The position numbers and the translations under genes were made by a program. This document shows positions 6,706-9,479 of a DNA stretch of 9,479 nt, piece after piece. The stretch is from an uncultured Olsenella sp. (GTDB lineage: Bacteria > Actinomycetota > Coriobacteriia > Coriobacteriales > Atopobiaceae): the NCBI GenBank assembly GCA_900548775.1, contig URLM01000062.1, positions 1 through 9,479 on the forward strand, in the 5' to 3' direction. Under the pieces are notes generated by a model that searched no databases, had not been told where the DNA came from, and saw only the letters and a list, made by a program, of their open reading frames with translations. The stretch's first letter is position 1; every line of letters starts with the position of its first letter.

Positions 6706-7095
6706 CTAGTCGCTCTCATCGAGAGGCGGAAGATCTGATAGATTGACCTTCTCGTATGCGCCTCGCTTCGCGTCTTCGGGATGCAGTACCAGGCCGATTA
6801 TTGTGATTGAATCCTCGCTGGGGCCATACACCCAAAACATGCGCATGGCTCGACTATTTCTATTTTCGAGATACGACTGCCAGACCTTGATTCCGTATCT
6901 CCTCGATAGCGCATCGATATCATGTGTCCGAAGGCTGGGATGGCGTGGGTTTTCTGAGAGTAACTTTAGCGCCTTGCCCCACTTCTTATATAGTTGCTGC
7001 TCATCTTTCGAAGCAGTCCCATTGTGACAGGTCTGTTGGAGCTCGCCCCAGTAACGGTCCATCTCTGGGATACCCATACGTATCTTGAAAGCCAT
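6706..7095 (-). CDS. Putative type II toxin, RelE/ParE-like fold
   Basis: A 129-aa basic, soluble protein. The order KKWGKALKLLSENPRHPSLR (37-56), HDIDALSRRYGIKVWQSYLE (58-77), RAMRMFWVYGP (82-92) and ITIIGLVLHPED (97-108) fits the helix-then-sheet arrangement of RelE/ParE-type toxins, in which conserved Arg/His/Tyr residues act on mRNA at the ribosome. I recognise the family as a hypothetical RelE-like group, not a named toxin. It starts nine bases after the antitoxin stop; AAGGG overlapping that stop is its ribosome binding site, so the two are translationally linked. Antitoxin-first order, a dedicated promoter and a palindromic operator strengthen the toxin reading. Activity is not shown by the sequence. 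Confidence 0.7.
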   Translation of the reverse strand: MAFKIRMGIPEMDRYWGELQQTCHNGTASKDEQQLYKKWGKALKLLSENPRHPSLRTHDIDALSRRYGIKVWQSYLENRNSRAMRMFWVYGPSEDSITIIGLVLHPEDAKRGAYEKVNLSDLPPLDESD

Positions 7096-7104
7096 GCTGA
7101 GCCC

Positions 7105-7344
7105 TTAAAAATCAGACAGATCAATGGGCGTCGACGCTTTTCCCGCCTTAAGGTTGTTCACCGCCTTGTCCATGTCGCGAAGCGTGCGCGCCGAAATCTC
7201 CTCGGGCACGGCGAGCTCGCGAGGCTCAAGCAGGTAGCATCCGTTGTCGTATTCCTTAACGTTGTAGTACTCGTACTGCGCGCCCCGCAGCGTCACGCGG
7301 TTCTTTCCATCTACCTTGGCGTCATATTGCTTGATCGCTTCCAT
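7105..7344 (-). CDS. Putative antitoxin, AbrB/SpoVT-like N-terminus
   Basis: A 79-aa protein. The N-terminal half, YDAKVDGKNRVTLRGAQYEYY (7-27, read in part), has the short beta-rich 'K(V)DGKNRVTLRG' style of AbrB/SpoVT-like swapped-hairpin DNA-binding domains, followed by YLLEPREL. The C-terminal half (PEEISARTLRDMDKAVNNLK, 47-66) is helical and ends in a PIDLSDF tail that probably wraps the toxin. The ATG at 7344 is preceded by AAGGAG. A perfect palindrome directly upstream of that site is the likely binding site for autorepression by this protein alone or with the toxin. Confidence 0.75.
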   Translation of the reverse strand: MEAIKQYDAKVDGKNRVTLRGAQYEYYNVKEYDNGCYLLEPRELAVPEEISARTLRDMDKAVNNLKAGKASTPIDLSDF

Positions 7345-7353
7345 GTAAACTCC

Positions 7354-7387
7354 TTAGCCCATAGTGGGATTTCCCACTATGGGCTAA
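7354..7387. promoter_or_regulatory. Palindromic operator of the toxin-antitoxin operon
   Basis: Sixteen-base arms (7354-7369 and 7372-7387, core TAGCCCATAGTGGGA) are exact reverse complements around TT. The site starts at the last base of the -10 hexamer, covers the predicted transcription start and ends inside the antitoxin ribosome binding site. A protein bound here would block the promoter; the RNA could also form a hairpin at the 5' end. Confidence 0.82.
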
Positions 7388-7415
7388 TTTTACGTGACCG
7401 CTATCGCTCATTCAA
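7387..7415 (-). promoter_or_regulatory. Sigma70-type promoter of the toxin-antitoxin operon
   Basis: On the minus strand TTGAAT (7410-7415) and TAAAAT (7387-7392) are separated by exactly 17 bases. The predicted start lies about seven bases downstream, inside the palindromic operator. It is the best promoter in the window. The pyrophosphohydrolase and helicase genes downstream may also be read from it. Confidence 0.75.
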
Positions 7416-7461
7416 CCTCTCGTTAAACCGGCACTGGGAAGCGTCGCTCACGAAGCCTCGC

Positions 7462-9033
7462 CTACTGCCGGTAGTAGCTCAGGAAGTCCTCGAGCTTGTC
7501 CATCGCCTCGTGCAGCGTGTGCTTGCGCGGCAGGTAGACAATGCGGAAGTAGCCGGGCTTCTCCCAGTTGAAGCCCTTGCCCGCAGTGATAAGGACGTGC
7601 TCGTCCTTGAGCAGGTCGAGCGCGAACTGGTCGTCGTCGGTGATGTTGAACTTCTCGGGGTCAAGCCGCGGGAAGATGTAGAACGCGGCCTCGGGCTTGG
7701 TCACCGTGACGCCGTCCATGTTAGAGAGGCGCTCGTAGACGTACTCGCGCTGCTCGTAGATGCGCCCGCCGGGGACGAGAAGCCCCTGGCTGCGCTGGAT
7801 GCCGCCCAGGCACGTCTGCACGATGGACTGGGCCGGCACGTTGGAGCACAGGCGCATGTTGGAGAGCATGTTGATGCCCTCGATGAGGTCCTTCGCGATG
7901 CGCTTGTTGCCCGATAGGCTCATCCAGCCAATGCGGTAACCGGCGACCATGTGGCTCTTGGAAAGCCCGTTGAACGTGATGCAGAAGAGGTCCGGCGCAA
8001 GGCTCGCGATGGAGACGTGCTGCTTGCCGTCCATCACCAGGCGGTCGTAAATCTCGTCCGCAAAGATGACCAGCTGGTTCTCGCGCGCCACGTCCACGAT
8101 CTGCTGCAGCACCTCGCGCGGGTACAGGGCGCCCGTGGGGTTGTTGGGGTTGATCACGACGATACCCTTGGTGCGCGGCGTGACCTTGCTCCTAATGTCG
8201 TCGATATCGGGGTACCAGTTGGCCTTCTCGTCGCAGATGTAGTGCACTGCGGTGCCGCCGGCCAGCGTGGCACACGCGGTCCACAGCGGGTAGTCGGGGC
8301 TGGGGACGAGAATCTCGTCTCCCTCGTTCATGAAGGCGTTCATCGCCAGCTGGATGAGCTCGGAGGCGCCGTTGCCGGTGTAGATGTCCTCCACGTCCAC
8401 GTTGGGGATGCCCTTGAGCTGGTCGTACTGCATGATGGCCTTGCGCGCAGAGAAGAGGCCCCGGCTGTTGGAGTAGCCCTCACACTCCGTGAGCTGGTCC
8501 TGCATGTCCTTCACGACCTCGTCGGGCGTGCGGAAGCCAAAGGGCGCGGGGTTGCCAATGTTCAACTTGAGCACATGGATGCCCTGGTCCTCCATGCGGT
8601 AGGCCTCGTCCAAGACGGGCCCGCGGATGTCGTAGAGGACGTTGTCAAGCTTGGACGACTTCTTGAACTGACGACGAGGCATGGCGGATTCCTTCTCCTT
8701 GGTGTTGTTGCCGGATGAGGCAAGGGGAGTTTCCCTTTGTCTCATTTCTGGTGGCGTGGGGGCGTCGGTCGCGCCCGAGAGTACGTGCGGCGCGGGGGCG
8801 TCGGACGCGCCGTCGCTGAGCCACTCGGCGCTTACGCCGAGGGCGGTGGCGAGAAATTCGAGCGTTGCCTTCCTGGGCTCGGTCTTGCCGCTTAAGTACT
8901 GGCTGAGCTGCGATTTCCCCAGCTTGACGCCATCGGATGCAGCCATGCGAACGAGGTCTGCCTGACGCAGGCCGCGCTCGTTCATCGCCTGGCCGAGGCG
9001 TGCCGAGAAGTCGTTGTTGGTCTGGCCTTCCAC
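7462..9033 (-). CDS. XRE-type helix-turn-helix fused to AlaA/AlaT-type alanine aminotransferase
   Basis: An open frame of 523 codons. Residues 1-75 form a Cro/XRE-type DNA-binding domain (QADLVRMAASDG, KSQLSQYLSGKTEPRKATLEF, LGVSAEWL). Residues 76-117 are a low-complexity linker. Residues 118-523 are a complete class I PLP aminotransferase that follows E. coli AlaA closely: KSSKLDNVLYDIRGP (125-139), LKLNIGNPAPFGF (155-167), INPNNPTGA (294-302), ADEIYD (325-330), PLP-binding Lys359 in FNGLSKS, SNMRLCSNVPAQ (391-402) and carboxylate-binding Arg497. It should interconvert pyruvate and alanine with glutamate/2-oxoglutarate. The start is GTG at 9033 with GGAGGGGAGG upstream. An internal ATG at 8682 (Met118) with its own ribosome binding site matches the natural aminotransferase N-terminus, so the enzyme may also be made alone. 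alaA/alaT would be the enzyme symbol. Confidence 0.88.
   Translation of the reverse strand: MEGQTNNDFSARLGQAMNERGLRQADLVRMAASDGVKLGKSQLSQYLSGKTEPRKATLEFLATALGVSAEWLSDGASDAPAPHVLSGATDAPTPPEMRQRETPLASSGNNTKEKESAMPRRQFKKSSKLDNVLYDIRGPVLDEAYRMEDQGIHVLKLNIGNPAPFGFRTPDEVVKDMQDQLTECEGYSNSRGLFSARKAIMQYDQLKGIPNVDVEDIYTGNGASELIQLAMNAFMNEGDEILVPSPDYPLWTACATLAGGTAVHYICDEKANWYPDIDDIRSKVTPRTKGIVVINPNNPTGALYPREVLQQIVDVARENQLVIFADEIYDRLVMDGKQHVSIASLAPDLFCITFNGLSKSHMVAGYRIGWMSLSGNKRIAKDLIEGINMLSNMRLCSNVPAQSIVQTCLGGIQRSQGLLVPGGRIYEQREYVYERLSNMDGVTVTKPEAAFYIFPRLDPEKFNITDDDQFALDLLKDEHVLITAGKGFNWEKPGYFRIVYLPRKHTLHEAMDKLEDFLSYYRQ
8680..8700 (-). promoter_or_regulatory. Internal ribosome binding site and start codon for free-standing aminotransferase
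   Basis: On the minus strand AAGGAGAAGGAA precedes ATG at 8682 with a six-base gap from the nearer purine run. The protein from this ATG begins MPRRQFKKSSKLDN, where homologous aminotransferases begin. Either the helix-turn-helix was joined to an existing gene, or both products are made. Confidence 0.6.
8715..8745. repeat. Diverged copy of the GTGAGACAAAGGGAC palindrome inside a coding region
   Basis: ATGAGGCAAGGGGA (8715-8728) faces TCCCTTTGTCTCAT (8732-8745); two of fourteen positions are not complementary. The right arm shares TCCCTTTGTCTCA with the palindrome at 6265-6295. It is translated in the fusion gene as residues MRQRETPLAS of the linker. Confidence 0.75.
8758..8811. repeat. Direct duplication, 18-bp units at 36-bp spacing, in the fusion linker
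   Basis: GGGGGCGTCGGTCGCGCC (8758-8775) and the same with one change (8794-8811) are 36 bases apart. The fusion protein therefore reads two related 12-residue units, GASDAPAPHVLS and GATDAPTPPEMR. A 36-bp tandem duplication would explain it, with the second unit later decayed. Confidence 0.7.
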
Positions 9034-9069
9034 AGCCCCTCCCCTCCGGATGCTCGTCTAGCGCCGTGT

Positions 9070-9202
9070 GAGAAGTTCAATTTCTCTTCTCGACAAGAGG
9101 GCAGACGAGGTCCAAGAGTTCAATTTCGAATAACGAGAAGTTCAATTTATGGGAAGACTAGCACTGCGTGCGCTGTAGAGAGACGAGAAATTGAACTTTT
9201 CG
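9070..9202. repeat. Cluster of four AGTTCAATTT motifs upstream of the fusion gene
   Basis: Three same-orientation copies (9074-9083, 9117-9126, 9139-9148) and one inverted copy (9188-9197). Flanks are shared: GAGAAGTTCAATTTCTC at 9070-9086 and the inverted 9185-9201 match at 16 of 17 positions, while 9134-9148 and 9188-9202 form a 15-base inverted repeat with one mismatch. Spacings of 43 and 22 bases are close to whole helical turns. Possible regulator binding sites ahead of the helix-turn-helix aminotransferase. Each also contains TTGAAC, which could serve as a -35 box, but no good -10 follows at the right distance. Confidence 0.7.
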
Positions 9203-9216
9203 GCGTATCCACGCCC

Positions 9217-9298
9217 AGACCGGAATTCAGCTGCCCGGTGACCGGGATTCCACTGCCCGGCAACGGAATCCTGGCGTCCCGGCAACGGGATCCCGGCG
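9217..9298. repeat. Tandem GC-rich units, about 22 bp (TGCCCGGCAACGGAATCC type)
   Basis: After a partial unit (9217-9231) come three head-to-tail units at 9232-9253, 9254-9276 and 9277-9298. All have the core CCCGG(C/T)(A/G)ACGGGATCC with variation; the same core recurs at 9392-9435. Each is partly self-complementary. Not a CRISPR array: no unique spacers separate the units. Confidence 0.7.
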
Positions 9299-9309
9299 TC
9301 CTTCTCGAC

Positions 9310-9380
9310 CGATACACATTCGTACACGAATCTGTGACGCGCCCAGGTCGATACACATTCGCACGACGAATGTGTATCGA
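9310..9380. repeat. Two related hairpins, CGATACACATTCG type
   Basis: The second hairpin is perfect: TCGATACACATTCG (9348-9361) and its reverse complement (9367-9380) around CACGA. The first has the same left arm (9310-9322) and a right arm (9327-9339) with three mismatches, so it looks like a decayed copy. They lie between the two GC-rich repeat blocks. Confidence 0.8.
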
Positions 9381-9381
9381 T

Positions 9382-9436
9382 GGGATTTCGTTGCCGGGCA
9401 ACGGGATCCCATTGCCCGGCAACGGAATCCCGCGGC
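9382..9436. repeat. Compound palindrome homologous to 3190-3244
   Basis: Two overlapping imperfect palindromes: 9382-9410 and 9402-9430, each with 14-base arms and two mismatches, sharing GGGATCCC so only one can form at a time. Gap-free alignment to 3190-3244 gives 45 identities in 55. The rest of the window (9437-9479) continues with GGAATCC/GGATTCC-like fragments and shows no gene. Confidence 0.8.
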
Positions 9437-9479
9437 GGCGGAATCCGGGGGGAATCGCCCTTCCGGCGAGGAAATGACG

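Noticed and set aside
7951..8718. Plus-strand open frame of 255 codons
   Set aside because: Antisense to the conserved core of the aminotransferase.
9217..9436. CRISPR array
   Set aside because: Units are head to tail or separated by other repeats, differ in length and sequence, and have no unique equal-length spacers.
9147..9477. Short open frames in the repeat cluster, with peptides such as PGNGIPLPGN
   Set aside because: The peptide is the translation of the palindromic repeat and also appears on both strands at 3185-3244; no ribosome binding site or domain.
1..9479. tRNA, rRNA or transposase genes
   Set aside because: No cloverleaf with a T-loop consensus, no rRNA segment and no transposase motif was seen on either strand.

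Overview
The window is GC-rich, compactly coded DNA. A Tat-type lipoprotein signal, an AlaA/AlaT-type aminotransferase, a thi salvage operon under a TPP riboswitch and abundant small palindromic repeats together suggest a high-GC anaerobic actinobacterium, probably of class Coriobacteriia (Olsenella/Collinsella-like). This placement is an inference from gene style, not a database match.

Positions 1-3170, minus strand: a thiamine-precursor uptake operon. In transcription order it has a weak -10 element, a TPP riboswitch, an intrinsic terminator, a small thiamine-binding protein, a ThiX-like permease, a ThiY-like Tat lipoprotein and a ThiZ-like ATPase cut off by the window start. The genes abut or overlap, with stop/start junctions of 0-3 bases, and each appears to have its own ribosome binding site. 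When TPP is plentiful, the terminator should form and shut off uptake.

Positions 3185-3477: intergenic DNA with a perfect 28-bp-arm palindrome and a second 12-bp inverted repeat. A plus-strand DUF4256 gene follows (3478-3981).

Positions 4104-7415, minus strand: an accessory block. A type II toxin-antitoxin pair has its own promoter and a perfect palindromic operator. Downstream lie a MazG/RS21-C6-like nucleotide pyrophosphohydrolase and a large GIY-YIG plus Schlafen-type (DUF2075) helicase protein. The last two are a nucleotide-hydrolysing enzyme next to a nuclease-helicase, and form a candidate defence module that I do not recognise as a named system.

Positions 7462-9033, minus strand: an unusual open reading frame joining an XRE-type helix-turn-helix to a full AlaA/AlaT alanine aminotransferase. 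The joint contains a copy of a palindromic repeat, a 36-bp-period duplication and a good internal ribosome binding site.

Positions 9034-9479 hold no convincing gene. They contain a cluster of AAATTGAACTT motifs followed by a mosaic of GC-rich hairpin repeats. One of these is homologous (45 of 55 positions) to the palindrome at 3190-3244, so related repeats flank the 6.2 kb from DUF4256 to the fusion gene.
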